Both the position numbers and the translations under genes were made by a program. From assembly GCF_019925205.1 (NCBI RefSeq), contig NC_083564.1, forward strand, positions 22,685,447 to 22,749,446: a stretch of 64,000 bases of DNA. Direction: 5' to 3'. Below are positions 36,743-51,235 of this stretch, piece after piece; position 1 is the stretch's first letter, and each line of letters begins with the position of its first letter. The notes beneath the pieces are model-generated. The model was not told the origin of the DNA and searched no databases. It was given only the letters and a program-made list of their open reading frames with translations. The stretch comes from Metopolophium dirhodum. Taxonomy: Eukaryota; Arthropoda; Insecta; Hemiptera; Aphididae.

Positions 36743-37544
36743 AAATACCTATAAATAGCATAAAATGTATGTTAATTTTTTAAGACTGCAGTGACGGGTG
36801 GTCACTTGGTACAGTTCATTGTTTAAAATGCGTAACACGGACACTTTGTACTATTATATACATTAAGTATTTAATATAAACAAGTCTGAAGTTATGACCA
36901 GCCCTTGTTGTTAAGTTTATATATTATTTGGTAGATCTAAGTATCATACATTCCAAATAGGAGGGAATTGTGGCTTATTAGTTATTACCTACCTACCTAT
37001 ATCTAAAATAATTTTTATTTGTCATTTTGACATATTTATATTGTACACATATTTTAATTTACTTTTTAACATAACTTTTGATAGTGATGTAATACAATTA
37101 TAATTTATAATCGAATTTATAAATTATTTGATTATTTGATTATTTTGATAATTTCATGATTTTTAAGTCATCAAGTTCCTAAATTTATTTATAAATTTAT
37201 TATAGCACCAAATAATATTTGGCTGTTATCTGACCAATTAATTAAAAACACTTTGATTAGTTTGACTAGGTATATTATTAATATACTATATTTTAAAACA
37301 TTTTTTATTTCATTTTTATTTAATTCTTAATTTTTACATTTTAATAAATTACATTATAATACTTACTTACTAGTTAGGTATAAAACTTATATTTACAATA
37401 ATATAACAGTACATAGTGTCTACGTTTTGAAATAAACCTTTTTACCAGACCGTACAAAGTGCCTGCGTTTAGCACTTTTAATGCTCGACCTTACCAAGAG
37501 ACCTAGAGCCGCAGTGACGTCATTTAAGTTTTAAGTAAAAATGC
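36743..37544. other. Intergenic, no gene seen
   Basis: AT-rich with ATTTG/ATTATT runs near 37090-37150. TGACGTCA occurs near 37513, probably by chance. Confidence 0.4.
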
Positions 37545-38690
37545 TTGGATCTTCTTCAACAGTAACTTTACTGATAAGAAAGTGAATCTAGTTGGTACTT
37601 TGGGGGGTCAAACGTAAAAATTTCTCAGTAGTTTTCAAACGCGACGTGAAAAACAAAAGAAAATTTAAGGGAAAACGGGAATTTTTACGCAAAATCTGTT
37701 TTCGAGAATATCGATTTTGGTTTTTGGTGCATCTCTAAAACAAATGACCGTAGGGACATGAAATTTTGACTGAATGTTTATAATTGCATTTCCTATACAC
37801 CATAACATTTCCATTTTTTTTTCTATAAATATCAATAAAATTTTATTTGTCGGGTAAAAAAGCATGAAAATTGAATACAAGGCTCCTACTATATTATTAC
37901 AATAACATTTGAAAAATATTAAAAATCCTTAGTCACAGTTTTTATTTAAAAGCATTTAAAGTTCAAATCTTGACAAAATACGGAAAAATCACGAAAATTA
38001 GCAAATGATTTTGAGTTGAGAATTCATAAAAATCATTCTTTTTAAATCCAAGATTTGAAAATGTAATACAAAATTATCCATAAGTTTGTCAACCTTTATC
38101 AAAAAAAAATCTCTACAAGAAAGTCAAATTGAATTTTTATGAGCGTTTGAAATGCATATTTTTACAACATTTGATATTCACTCGATATCTCATTTAACGA
38201 TTTTCTTATTTTATTGTAATTAAAAAACGAATGACTGTAGATACTTGAAAATTTCACTGAATGTTTATATTAGCATTTTCTATACACCATAAAATTTTGA
38301 AAATATTTTGACTCTTTTTGAGCTGTTTACGGACATTGTCAGTTTTCAATTTTTTTAGTTTTCTATAAATATCAATAACATTTTATTTGTTAGGTAAAAA
38401 TGTGTCAACATTTAATGTAAGGCTCCTGATATATTGTTACAATAGCAGTTGAAAATATTAAAAATATATAGACACAATTTTTTTTTATAAGCATTTAAAG
38501 TTCAAATTTTGACAAAATTTAGTAATTATTTTGCAGTTAAAAATTTACAAAATGTTATATGACCGTTTTCAGCTCAGAATCGTTTTTCTTATACAATGAT
38601 ATTATATCATTGAATTCAAATATAACACTATCCATTTCAGTGACTTACTTGTAACCTACTGTATAGCAGAGAGACATCCACTTACCCACC
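37545..38690 (-). repeat. Second long copy of repeat family B (inverted)
   Basis: Reverse complement of the unit at 22166: it ends on the plus strand in CTCAGAATCGTTTTTCTTAT, an ATGATATTATATCAT palindrome and a CATCCACTTACCCACC tail. Shared blocks include GAGCTGTTTACGGACATTGT and CGTAAACGCAAAATC-like words near 37680. It lacks the A-rich right end of the 22-kb copy. Confidence 0.75.
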
Positions 38691-40430
38691 TATTTTTATA
38701 TATAATATACCTATTATATGTATAGGTACCTACTAATGAAAATGTCATTAAAAATCTCTTATAATAGATAATACTACATTTTTCAAATCACTTTAAAATG
38801 ACGGGATACTTAGTTGGTGTTTTAATCGACAAATTTATAATCTAACTAGGTTATAATATTTCTTAGGAAGGTAACCTAATTCTTAAATACATAACTAATT
38901 ATTATTTTTTTTTTAATATTCTAACTTTAACTTGTTAGATAAATTATCACTAAATAGTTGCTCAGGTTTGTATTTAGTATTTTAGTGATGTATTACTCAG
39001 AAAATTCACGAGAATAAGTCTTTTCGATGTAGGTAGACTATAAAAAAGATACTAAGGAAGCCATTTGGGGAGTGGCTGGGTGTATTTGGTACCACTATAT
39101 TTTCTGCACCTCATTGGCCTGCACATCAATTTATAATAGCTAAGTTAAGTTAAAAGCTAACTAATTTATAAAAGTTAAGCTACCTATATATTCTGAAAAC
39201 CTTAATGCACAATGCACATAATATAATATACTAATATTAATGGAAGTAATATGTATTTATTATTTATATATTTAGGTATATTATCATATTTAATAAGTGT
39301 GCATGACGACAAAAGCTATTTTCAACTTCCAACTTTTCAATTTTTTAATTCATTAAAATATTAAAATATATTGTAACCCATCAACCACATACCTAATATA
39401 CTTAATACATATAACCTAAGTGTATTTACCTATAAGCTATAGCCTGGCTAGTAGCTGGTTTTGTCTTTGATTCTTAAAATATTTTTTAACAATCACCTGA
39501 TGCTCTGATCATCCTCTGCCTACAGAAATACACCATTGATTATAATACTATATTTAAGCCTATAAAATATTTGTATAATTATATATAATATCTTATAAAA
39601 ATTAGTAGAATATTTTTTATGACTAACATATTTCTGTAGCATTAATACTATGCTAATACCTAGGTACTTTGTTTTATACTATAAATTATTTTATTGACCA
39701 ATAGTTGATAATTAATAATAAAATATAATTTGAAATTTCAATATGTTCTGTTTATGAACATAATTATCCACTGTTGATCAACTCATTAATAATATTTTTA
39801 CTTATACCTATCAGGTATTTAAGTATTTTTTAGTTGATATATTTTCTAAAAACTCACAAAAATTAATCTGTTGAAAATATTTGTGAATTATAGTGTACCT
39901 AATACTTTAACAGTTAATGATCTTACTAATTATTATTATTTTTAGTTTAAAAATGTTCAAAATTTAAAATTATTTTTTCTAAAATATATTACTGATCACA
40001 CCATTTTCTGTTCATAATTGATAAACTGAACAATAATTTATTAATAGCCAAAACACAATAAAAAAAAAATACATTTATTTTTAATTTTTAAGTACTATGT
40101 TTATATTGGTGTTATAAAGTAGCATATCTATGTATTGGGTTATATAAAAAAAAAAGTTTAAAAAGAGTAAAAAAATACACATACATTGAGTGTTAAAAAA
40201 ATGCAAAATAAATACATATATTATATTTTTAACTTAAAAGTTAATACATCAAGACAGAATTGGTTTAGAGATTCTTAATTTTAAACGACCATCTTTAGCA
40301 TATATATTTTATGTAAAATGTTCACATTTTCATACAGATTTTACCAACTCAAAAGGTGATACAAATGTAAGAGTATAAATAATATAATAGTTTATACATC
40401 CCATAGAGGAACCATTAGGAATGTTGATGC
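38691..40430. other. Intergenic, 3' flank of thymosin gene
   Basis: AT-rich. The 3' UTR of the beta-thymosin gene should occupy the right edge; TTTATT near 40074 would be an AATAAA signal on the minus strand. No other gene is seen. Confidence 0.45.
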
Positions 40431-43109
40431 TTAGGCTTTTTTCTCTTCAGCTATGACTAAAAAAAAAAAGTCATTAATAATTTAAATTATAAAGTTAGGT
40501 ATAAAATTAAATTTGTATTATTTCATATTTGTATAAAGGTAACTTTATAAAATAAGTGATACAAATGTGAAATAAAATTATACCAAATTAATATTAGTAT
40601 AGACTTTTTTTTAATTTAATTTAAATTCTTACTATTCATATAATAAATTAATAATAAATATTAATAATATAACCTATTATGGGTAATATTAACTGTAGGT
40701 ACCTTCTTTAGTGGGCAATGGGTTTTTTTCTTCAGTTACTGTGGGTTTCAACTTTGCGGTGTCAAAGTTCTCAATACCGGCAATTAATTGTTGTTGTTCC
40801 TTTTCGGCTTCGATCACTAAAATAAAAAACAAATAAATACTTTTGATTATTAATAATTTATAGAAAACTCTATAATTTAAATTTTGTATATGGGTAATAT
40901 TATATTAAATTACTAGATAAATACTGACCAGTCTTATCAGGGAGTGGATTTTTTTCTTGAGTCTCGGTGTGTTTCAATTTGTTAGTATCGAACCCACCAA
41001 CGCCTTCAATAAGTGCTTCAGTGATGGCTTTTTGGGTTTTTTCTGCAGCTACATCTACAAATTAAAAATTGTATTACTTATCTAATATCTATATGATAAC
41101 TATTCAGTTTTTGTGTATTCTTTAACATGGAACAAAAATAAATATATTTCATTTTATTGTTTCATTATCTAAAACAAAAACATAATTTGTAAGTATTTAA
41201 AGTAAGTACTTATTATAAGATATATTATATATAGTATATAGGTAATAAATTGTATGCATGCACTTTTACAGAAAAAATTAGACACGAAAAATAATTTATA
41301 GCATGAGCACACTCACCTTGAGCGTTCGGCAAAATTACTTTTTCCAGAGTATCTGTTCTTTTTAGCTTGTCCGCGCTAAAGTTATTGACGCCATGGATGA
41401 GATCATTATGTTGGCGTTCGCGTTTCACGTCTTTTTTTTAATCCAAGAAAAAAGCAACAGCAAGCAATTTAACATACTCATATGTATATTAGCAAAAAGC
41501 ATGAAAATTTCACATACCTAACTATGAAATTTACACACAAAAGCAACACATTTATGGTGGCATTTAGCAGACTATTTAAACTTATAAAGCCATTTAAAAT
41601 AACAAATACTTTAAGCATTGGTGTGCGCAAGGAATATGCCTGCACTGCATACTCTGGGACGCCAAGAAAGCGCCGTATTTAGGTACCAGGTCCACTTGAA
41701 ACTTGGAAGTCTATTTTCTCATAACTCAACTTTACTTTATTTAAAATTTTCTTTGGAATATTTTTGTATTTCATTGTGTCATATTAATTTCAATATTTAA
41801 AAGTTTAGAGATTTAAAAGTTTATTAATACCGACAAGTAAAAAAAAAAAAAAAAATGGCCAATGAAATATATTATATTGAAGAAGTTACAAACAAGCTCA
41901 AACCGCATATGTCGGTGAAAAAGCTACTTAAGCTTTGTAAATAAATATTTTTTTTAAAAAGTTACCAACAAATAAATTGTATTTTAATATACCTGCACTT
42001 TTTTTTAGAGTTAGAAGTCTTTTTTGTGATTAGAATTTTCCTTTAGATACATTATTTAGATAACCTGCCAATAATCTAGTTATGCCAATGAGTAATGACT
42101 TTAAGCTTAGGTTTCAAAGTGACAAATCTATATTATATTTAACATGCTTTGGAAAACATTATATTATATTGTCGAATTTAAAATTTACCTAGTAATAAAT
42201 AATGATAGATACTTAAGAGAATGTCAGCGCAGCATTCATTTTCACCCTCTGGCTTACGCGAACATAGCAAATTTACGTTTAGCAGAACCAACTATGTGTT
42301 GTTACTTTTAATATTAGAGAAGTCACCTATTACACCAAACTTGAAATTAAGAATACATTACCTGTGTGGCTGTGTCGCTACGTTCGCTTTTTTACAATAT
42401 TTTAATTTTTATGCGTTTTATAAGAATTTTAAAATTGTAATAATTTAGTTCATAACTTAAACAAAAATAAAAATATCATAAAATAGCTGAAATAGCGACA
42501 ATTGAAATGTAATCAACTTTAAGTTTGATAATAGGCGATTTCACTTTAATATTAAAAGTAGCAACATAGGATTGGTTGTGATGCACGTAAATTTGGTATA
42601 TTGTGGGTGAGTCATAGAAAGAAAAAAATGGTGCGTTAAAATCCCCTTAATATAATTATTTTATAAATAAAACTATAAAAGAAAAAAAAATTGTGTATAA
42701 TATACTAAGACAAATTCAATGGTAGAAATGTACTAAATACAATGTCAGGAAATCTCACACAATACACTCAAATTTGTAGTAATTTATTAAACTAATAAAA
42801 TAATAGTTAATTTATCAGAAATGAAAAAAAGCTTTGATAAATTGGTTTTTTATAAGGCTTGGGTTTCAATTACTCATACGCACACTAAACTGATACAAGC
42901 ATTTCAAACGATCAATATAAGAAATAAATAATGATTGATAAATTGTATTAATTATTTGGATTATTAAATAAGTAATTACCTTCAGCAGTAGGAAGAATGA
43001 TTTTTTCATTAGTATCGGCCTTTTTCATATTGTCGGGATTGAACCCCTCGAGTTGATTTTTAAGGTCGAATGCTACCTTTGGCAGATCTTTTAACGACGG
43101 AGAACTCAT
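40431..43109 (-). CDS. cib: Four-repeat beta-thymosin (ciboulot-type actin-binding protein, 5 exons)
   Basis: Cytoplasmic actin-monomer-binding protein of the thymosin/WH2 class, controlling filament assembly. Exons: 43109-42980, 41430-41317, 41054-40929, 40816-40703, 40456-40431; all GT/AG introns are phase 1 and the frames give 169 residues. Each of the first four exons codes one repeat, with the actin-binding cores MKKADTNEK (28-36), LKRTDTLEK (66-74), LKHTETQEK (108-116) and LKPTVTEEK (146-154), each followed by a hydrophobic or LP tail (IILP, VILP, NPLP). The last exon adds IAEEKKA. Drosophila ciboulot has three repeats and C. elegans tetrathymosin four. Repeat 1 begins MSSPSLKDLPKVAFDLK, as in insect orthologues. 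Alternative exon use would change repeat number without a frameshift because all introns share a phase. The ATG lies two bases after a splice acceptor, so the 5' UTR is on a remote exon. Confidence 0.93.
41431..42979 (-). other. Intron 1 (coding) of the beta-thymosin gene
   Basis: Separates repeat 1 from repeat 2. The patch at about 41615-41685 (GGTGTGCGCAAGGA, GGACGCCAAGAAAGCG) looks like an eroded hAT-type end. Otherwise AT-rich. Confidence 0.6.
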
Positions 43110-44432
43110 TTCTATAAAAATAAAAATAACATTAAATCAAGAGCAGTAGTATTATAGTGTTAATAAAGCTACCCCGGGATAATATACTAAAAGTAATGAA
43201 TTTAAATTTTTTTTCGAAAGGGGTGATTCATGCAATGACTCATACTAAATGGGAAAAAAACTCGTATCCCTTGAGCATTGAGTGTTCATTCTGATTAAAC
43301 CGAGCACAAAATGTACACACGCTTATTCCAGTTTGACTCTATATATTCTGTACAAAGAACATACAATGCATTAGCTACCTAATATACTTTAAAATGAAAT
43401 TCATTTTTTCAGAAAATTATATTTTTATAAAGAAACCGTATTAAAAAAATATCTATGATGTATGTATTAATGTAAGTACAGTTATAATAAACGTATACAA
43501 CGGAAATAGAATCCCCCCAATATGTGTTGAGATTTATTTGTTGAATACACATTTGTCAGTAAATAATGCATTAAACATTTGGGGGATGCTGAGACATTAT
43601 CGATCACGCAGGGGGTATCAAACTGGTAGAACAACGTACCCACAACCCTATCCAATGGCTACACATTTAAATATATAACATGTGTGCTATGTTACTATAA
43701 AATATAATATTATAATGCATTTTCGTGAACGCTCTATAGAATTGAAAGTGCAAAAACGTGTTTTTTACCAGTTGACGTCAATATAAATCATTTAAAATCT
43801 GATTCATAGTTTTTTCCCAATCTAAGTGAAATCGTAAACCTTTTTGGGTCTTATGCTACAAATCTTATAAATAATACATAATACGAGGAAATAACATAAT
43901 ATAATTATTTACATAAATTTAGCTCCTAAAAAGAAATAAAAATACTAATAAGTATATTTTAAAATAATATTCTTGTTCCTATTCTTTTACCATAATTTAT
44001 ATTACATCATATTAATATTTAGTTAACATTAGCGTTATCCTGGTAAAATTATATACATCTCGAAGTTTCGAATTATTGTTAAATAAAAGTTAAAACAGGG
44101 TGTGTCTGATCAGAGCCGACCGAGACTTGGAACCACTGGTAATTCGGGGACCCTACAGATTGATTCTATCTGAGCATACAACCATAGAAGGGTAGAGCAT
44201 GATTGTATGCCCTTTAATATGTTTATTCACGTGCGACGTCCCTATTTCGATGAGTTAAAACCTACTAACCGGGTGAGCTTTACAAGTCTTTTTGTGATGT
44301 CAATCTTGATAAATATTTTTTAAATATTATTACAGGTTATATTCGTTTTTAGATAAAAGTATTTTCCGGGTATCATTTGATTTGCACGTCCTGTTATCGC
44401 ATTTTATTGTAACCCTTTTTAGATACTTACAC

Positions 44433-44848
44433 TTAAGAGGATGCTACACACGTATGACACAGCAAATTTCCGTTCACTAGTTTCAATACCAATAGTGTGC
44501 AGTTAGTTTTGATATTAGAGTGATTTGACCTATTATCAATTTTTTAGATAATGACATTATCTATGTTTAAGCGTTGGCTTTTATTCGATATTTTTATTTT
44601 CAAACGTGATATTATGAGCATTTTTAATTTTTGATATTTCACATACCTATACATTGCTTGAAAATGAAAATTTCGAAAATTGACAACGCATAAGCACATA
44701 TGATGTTTTTAACTAAACGTTTTATAATAGGTAAATTCACTCTAGTATCAAAACTAATAGCACACTGTTGAAACTAGTGAACGACAATTTGCTATATCGT
44801 GCTCGTATAAGGCGGAGACAACAAATGTAAGGGTAGCGTCCTCTTTAA
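44433..44848. mobile_element. TTAA-flanked MITE, TIR family A
   Basis: TTAAGAGGATGC at the left and GCGTCCTCTTTAA at the right; the arms pair for roughly 110 bases, including GTTCACTAGTTTCAA / TTGAAACTAGTGAAC and AGTTTTGATA-TAGAGTGA. Related to 2567-2870. Confidence 0.75.
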
Positions 44849-47800
44849 TATATCCTGAGAGTCGACGTTTGATATTAAATATTTGTCAATTTGTATACAA
44901 AATACATTAGTAGGTATAACGTATGTGTACGTTGTACGCCTAACCACTGTAACGTGGTATAATATTTCACTCTTGTATAAGATATTAGTCAGTATAAAAT
45001 GGGGAACTTCATACAGACCCACATCAGTCACACAAAAGTTAATTTATTATAACTGTTATAAGGTATATTTAACATTTTTGATTATAAATCATATAAACAC
45101 ACGGCTAAGTAGGTAAAGTGGTAATTGATGATCAGCCATTTAGAACATCCACATTTAAAATCATTACTACCTAGTTAATTGTTGATATGGATCGGTGCAT
45201 CCGTATTTAAATTGGGTCATTCACCCGAAAACGCATACAAGACACAGGCTTACTCTAAAGTAATTATACTTCTTTTTAACATAATTTAAAACTATAGATA
45301 TAATATCTGAGCAAAAAAAAATTTAATATTATTCAATTTTAAGACAGTAAACTTACACAACAACAACAACATATAAACTTAAATTAAGCTGATTAAAAAG
45401 CAAAAATGTATCCATACATGTTTCATTCAATTAATATAATTTATAATTTATAATTAGGTAAATAATTTAATTTAAAATATCAAAAATATAATATTACTCG
45501 AACAGTCATGAAGTTTATTCTATAATATAACACCATTTGCAGTTTTCAATCTACAGTTGTATATTAGAAAGATGAAACAGTTCGTCATTGGAGTAATACT
45601 GTGCGTATTAAAAATCATTTCCTTGTACGGTAAATAGGTCTTGAAACCAGTATTAGCTCCATGGTCTTTCTTTCTCTGTTAAACCGTTTTCGCGACGCTA
45701 TATTTTTTTTTATAATGTATTATTTTTAAAGACAATGATTATGTAGATGAGCCATGTAACCGTACATTTATCCCCATGGCTGCCCATCCATCTGACGGTA
45801 TAGGTATATGATACATCCAAATATGTATATTGTGTACTATGTTATACTTTCTTCGAGTCCCAAAACAGATATTAGGTATTTATCAAATACCAACAAGATA
45901 AATGATCGAAAACCAGATGAATACATAAATGGACATATTCTTTTATTTTTTTTTTAAACGCCTGCATGTATTACGGCTATTATGATAATCTATGTATTAA
46001 AAAAAATTTGATACCTACCTCAAAATAAAAAAAAAAGAAAGGAGATACATGTAGGGCATGGCTATTTACTATTGTTTAATGTTTACTATACGGTATTCGC
46101 TAATAAACTATTGTCATGTGAAGCAAAAGAAATATGTATTTTTCAAACAATAAAAATTGTGTACTTATTTCATCCGGTGTATCACAATTCACAGAGTATC
46201 AAGCAAGCAAACACGGAGAACGTGTTAAATATCAAAGATAATAATTCAAACAATTTTTTCCTTTTGTAAACGCGCATTATATAGAACGTATCAATAAAAT
46301 ATAATATAAGTATTGAACATTTACATTAACGGTTATGTGTTATGGTCTTATGGCATTAAAAATATACGGAACAGAAATAATGAACACCGTAAATGCATAC
46401 GTGTTTCTATATAGAGGTACCACTGTATGAAACCTGAGACCTTAAAAGGTAAAAATCCTTGTTATGCATCAAAACGACTTACTAAACATGTCAGTTTTTT
46501 ATATTATGCGTACCTATTGACAACGAGTCTTATAAACACTATTCTCTACATACTATTTGTATGATTTAACCATTAAAGAATTATACGATAAGTTTAAAAA
46601 TGTATACCTACATAATCAAGTGTAAAATATTTAAAACACATTTTTACAGAAAGAACACCAATTTTTTACCTAATACAATAGGTAGGTAATTAAATTCGTG
46701 TTAAGAAATATAAAGTAAAATGTATAAACTTAAGACTTCTTATTTACCACAATTCACAACAAATAAAAATAAAATTACTAAAATGCTATTAAAATGCTAT
46801 TAAATTTGATAATTAGCATTATTATTGTTGAGAATCATTAATATATGGCCAATCAGAAATAAATGAGTTAACATTAAGATTGCTTTAATATTATTGACTC
46901 TAAATAACTACATAAAGTTTGAAGCATAATCATGGAAATAATAAGAATTTCAAATTCAATTATGAAATTCTGGCAACATTGATTTTTGTTACTCAGTAAA
47001 AATTTGTTAGCAAGGAATTTACTATAGTTTGTTCTACAGTATGTCCCATATACTCCAATTGAATAACTGATGATTAATGAGTGTGATTCATTCTTCTAAA
47101 TTAGTTTCCTAGTGATATACTGCATATTGATATGAGTCATATGACATATGATGATATCATGTCGCATACCAAACAGATATAACTATTTATGTTTATCATA
47201 CTTCTTAATCTATTTATTATGTTTATTATTTATACCTATATCAGTGTTTATACAATTATACACAAGTTTGTGACGTTTGTGTCTCAAAAATAAAAATGTT
47301 GGTAAGTGATATCCACAAGGTTATTTAACGTACATGAATTCCATCCTTGTTACCAAAATTACTATACAAATAGCGTCCATGTGTACCTGCGTCGACTAAA
47401 TTAATTATTTTTAATGTTTGAATTCATTGGTTAACGTTATTTAAGTATAATTCATATTTCTTTTCGATAATGTATATTTGCTTTTGGATTTTTAATGGTT
47501 TTAAAGTGAGATATTTAATGGTTCCTCCACTCCCCCGAATATTTCACAGATACGGTGAACCCTGTAGTATATACAGGCCTAAACTAACCCTAAGTGGCCA
47601 AGCCCGTGTACAATATTAAATGTGAATAGAAATGAGGTACGGAAACAACTTAGGTATTTGTCCGTTGTTGTTGCTCAAGAGATTATACGACTATACGACA
47701 CTGAATGGTTTATGCACATAAATATAGGTGGGCGTACATATTAAATATAATATATTCGATTAAATATTTTAAAACTTTTCAAGTCAAATTAGTTGTTCGG

Positions 47801-48349
47801 AATCTAGAATATCAAGAAGTTTAAGATACAATTACTAACAACCTTTCTAACAATAAGTTCAATGTTCATACTAGGTATCTGCAGGTATATAGGTGTAGTG
47901 GTAAAATATCATAAATAATTAATAATGCATATTGTACTTATGTAGAAATAGTTGAGGATGTTAATAAAAATAAAATATCGTTTAGCATATTGATAATGAA
48001 TAAAATTCTAGTCGTATCATTTTTTTTTTCTGAATAATCGAAACGTTATCGGATGTATTGTGTGACATGAAATATTTAAAAAAGTGGTAACTTCCTGGGA
48101 TATTTGATAATAACGAATATAGAATTTTAATCCACACAAAAATAATAAGATAACAACCAATCCCTAACCATTCACAACCTTTTAATAGTATATAATTTAT
48201 AGATAAACTAAAACATCATGTATTTTTGGGATAGGTTTCCACTTTACAGGCATATATTATAGTATTTTAATTTGATTTTGAATCTGATTCCATTATGTAA
48301 GAGTTAATCGCACATTAAACACACGGATTCAAATGTAATACAATAAATA

Positions 48350-48605
48350 TCCTTTATCTGCACATTATAAATAAAAATAAAACAACTGACAACAATTTAA
48401 CAACTTTTCAGTAGTTTTATTTCTTATACGCGTGGGGAAGTTACAAACGATTTTTAAACGTAATAATGTAAAATAATTAATCAAAACTTTTGAATCAATC
48501 TAAAAAACCTGCAAACATTGATTGCATATATATATAATAAAAACACATTGTAAAATCGATAAACATAATATTATAATTTCTCTGAGAATCTAAAATAGAT
48601 GTTAA
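48350..48605 (+). repeat. Fragment of repeat family B right end
   Basis: Contains CTTTTCAGTAGTTTTA, and ACACATTGTAAAATCGATAA followed by CTCTGAGAATCTAAAATAGA, matching the right end of the 22-kb copy. Confidence 0.55.
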
Positions 48606-49052
48606 TTTTAAAGATATATCGTTACCAGGATGAATGACTACAAGAAAAAAGTCTGCGATTTATTTTATATTTATTATGCGGTTTTGATTGGTCATAGGAC
48701 AAAAAGCCCAAGTGTAGGTACACTATATTATACAATCTGAAATATATATATAAATCGCGATACACAGATGTATTAACAATTAATCATGGACATTATAAGT
48801 TATGCAAACAAAATAAACGGGAAAAACTCATATATTTAGTTAAACAATTTTCAGTCACTTCGCAAACTAATAATGTACCCATATATTATAAAATCCATCA
48901 TTCGCATAACTTATCAGGTAATAATGATGATTTAGTCTGTGTATTAATCAAAAAACCAATATTACACAATAATTAATGCATTTAATTAATTTTTATTTTA
49001 AACAGTGCTGTAAATTATTGTGTTAACACCGAAATTACCAAAATATAGTAAA

Positions 49053-49076
49053 CTATATATATATATATATATATAT
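49053..49076. repeat. (TA)n microsatellite
   Basis: About twelve TA units directly before AGGTAGGTATT. Confidence 0.85.
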
Positions 49077-49439
49077 AGGTAGGTATTGGCATGATATATT
49101 ACATATAATTCTCATTAAGCATTAATTTCGATCATAATTCATAATATTTATAAAAATATAATTATTATTATATTATTATATGTAGACTAAATAGGTATAC
49201 CTAAATAAAAATAAAAGTATAAATATGTAAAATCGAAAAAATATTTTAAACTATTTATTGTTGAACCATTTAGTATCCAATTAGTAGATAATAATATTGT
49301 GCACGTTCAAAAATAAGTAATAACAATTAAATATATAAAAAAGTTACCAGTACGGCATTATAGGAGCACATAGTGCAAAATGCATTTATTTAATAGAAGG
49401 GGCACGCGCCACAAAAAGGAAAATAATACACTGGTATGT

Positions 49440-49482
49440 GATGACGTCACGCAGTTGAACTCTGCGGATGATGTCATCGTCT
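49440..49482. other. Imperfect palindrome containing TGACGTCA
   Basis: GATGACGTCACGCAG and CTGCGGATGATGTCATC face each other across a few bases. TGACGTCA is the CREB consensus. It lies in the presumed thymosin 5' intron; a regulatory role is conjecture. Confidence 0.3.
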
Positions 49483-50959
49483 ATAGCTGATATACAACGG
49501 TACGACCGACCTCGAATTAAACACATATTCCCCCATTTTGTGTCATTAAGACTTTAGTTATATATATTATATACACATACACATTGTTTGACCACATGAC
49601 TAACACAGGCTATATAGATTTCCTGGATTGTATTAACTGTAATAGGAGGTACCTATATAATAATAATATACAAATTAAAAACAATATGAAACATATAAAT
49701 ACTTACATAATAAAATCGAAAATAATTACACTAATAAAAAATTTAATTATATACACAACCGTTGAATCATTTATGACGTAAAAAAAGTAGATAGATAATT
49801 ACAAGTGTATCAGTTTTGTTTCAAATTTATTAAATCTTCTAAAAATTTTATTAATTATTTTAATTTTATTGAAATTCATTTATTTCCAATATTCTTCTAT
49901 ATACCTACCTATACATTTAAAATATCCCATATCGAGGCGTAGATGACATTTCTATTAGTTACTCCTTACTAATTTATAATCACATAGCGATTATCATATT
50001 TAAACTTGGCGATTGTATTACCATTAAAAATAAAGATGTATACCTATGCGTATTATTGTGTTTACGTTTATAATGATTACGAAACCAGCACCTTAGTGTG
50101 CATTTCATAAACACAAGGTCTATGCAGCTATGGGCATTTTAACATAATAATATATATTGTGTACCTAGGTATAGTATTATTAACATATAAGGATATTCTC
50201 GAGGATATTTGTCGGAATTTGAAATCAACTTAACAGAAATTCAAACTAATGATTTATGTAAGCACTAAACTGAAAGTATTAATTTTGAATTTTAAATCAT
50301 AAAATTAGTTGGATATATAATCAATAATACAAGAACACAGAACAATGAAATATTTGGACTTTAGATTAAATAAATCACTTATATATTTAAAATCTACGGG
50401 CTATTAAACATTTTTTTTAATGAAATCGTTTAAAATAGGTAGTAATTTCTCACAAATTAAACTTGGGCACCTACTTGTAAATTATACAGCAAGTAAATAT
50501 AAGATTGTGTATTTATTTTTATTTTTTAATATCACTATTCACTTATAAATATCTGTGGTATGCCTACTCTGCGGTGGTAATTTTATCAGCAATTAAAATG
50601 TGCTACAAGTCTTACCCATTGTTTTTACGAATTATGATTTTGTTTATTTTATTGATAAGCTATTAAACTATTGTTTAATACCTATAGTTATGAATTATAG
50701 TGATATGATTGATATTGTTTAGCGTTTAAATATGTATAAAATACATTTAGAAATATAGAAAAATCACAGATTTAGGAACATCTTTAGAGAAAAATATATT
50801 TACTACGATTTAGGCATATTAGGGTACTTAATAATAAAAAAAATGTTATTACAAATAAATAACTAATGTAAAATACCTACTATATTACTATAAAACCCCA
50901 AATTTGTGTTTATAAAAACAATTTAATACGATTAACCAGAATTTCTTATTTTTATTAAC

Positions 50960-51235
50960 ACAGTTTGTGTTTGCAACCCGATTTTTTACGATAAGTATTT
51001 TAATTTTTAAGCGAGTACTATGATAACATTTTTAATTTGCAATTTTTACATGCACTTGACTTGCTGGAAAATAGAAATATCGTTAAAAGTCCAAACGTCT
51101 AACACCTTATGTCACTACCGTTTAGTTTCCTAATAGGTCAAATCACTCAAACTAACGAAGCTAAACTTAAACTTATGGGTGTACATTTGCCGCATGTTAC
51201 GCAGACGTTATGCGGGCGCCGCGTCCTCTCAATGA
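50960..51235. repeat. Eroded TTAA/GAGGAC-type element (family A)
   Basis: The right part GGCGCCGCGTCCTCTCAATG, with GCCGCATGTTACGCAGACG before it and AGTTTCCTAATAGGTCAAAT further left, matches the right arm of 44433-44848. The left terminus is not clear. Confidence 0.45.
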
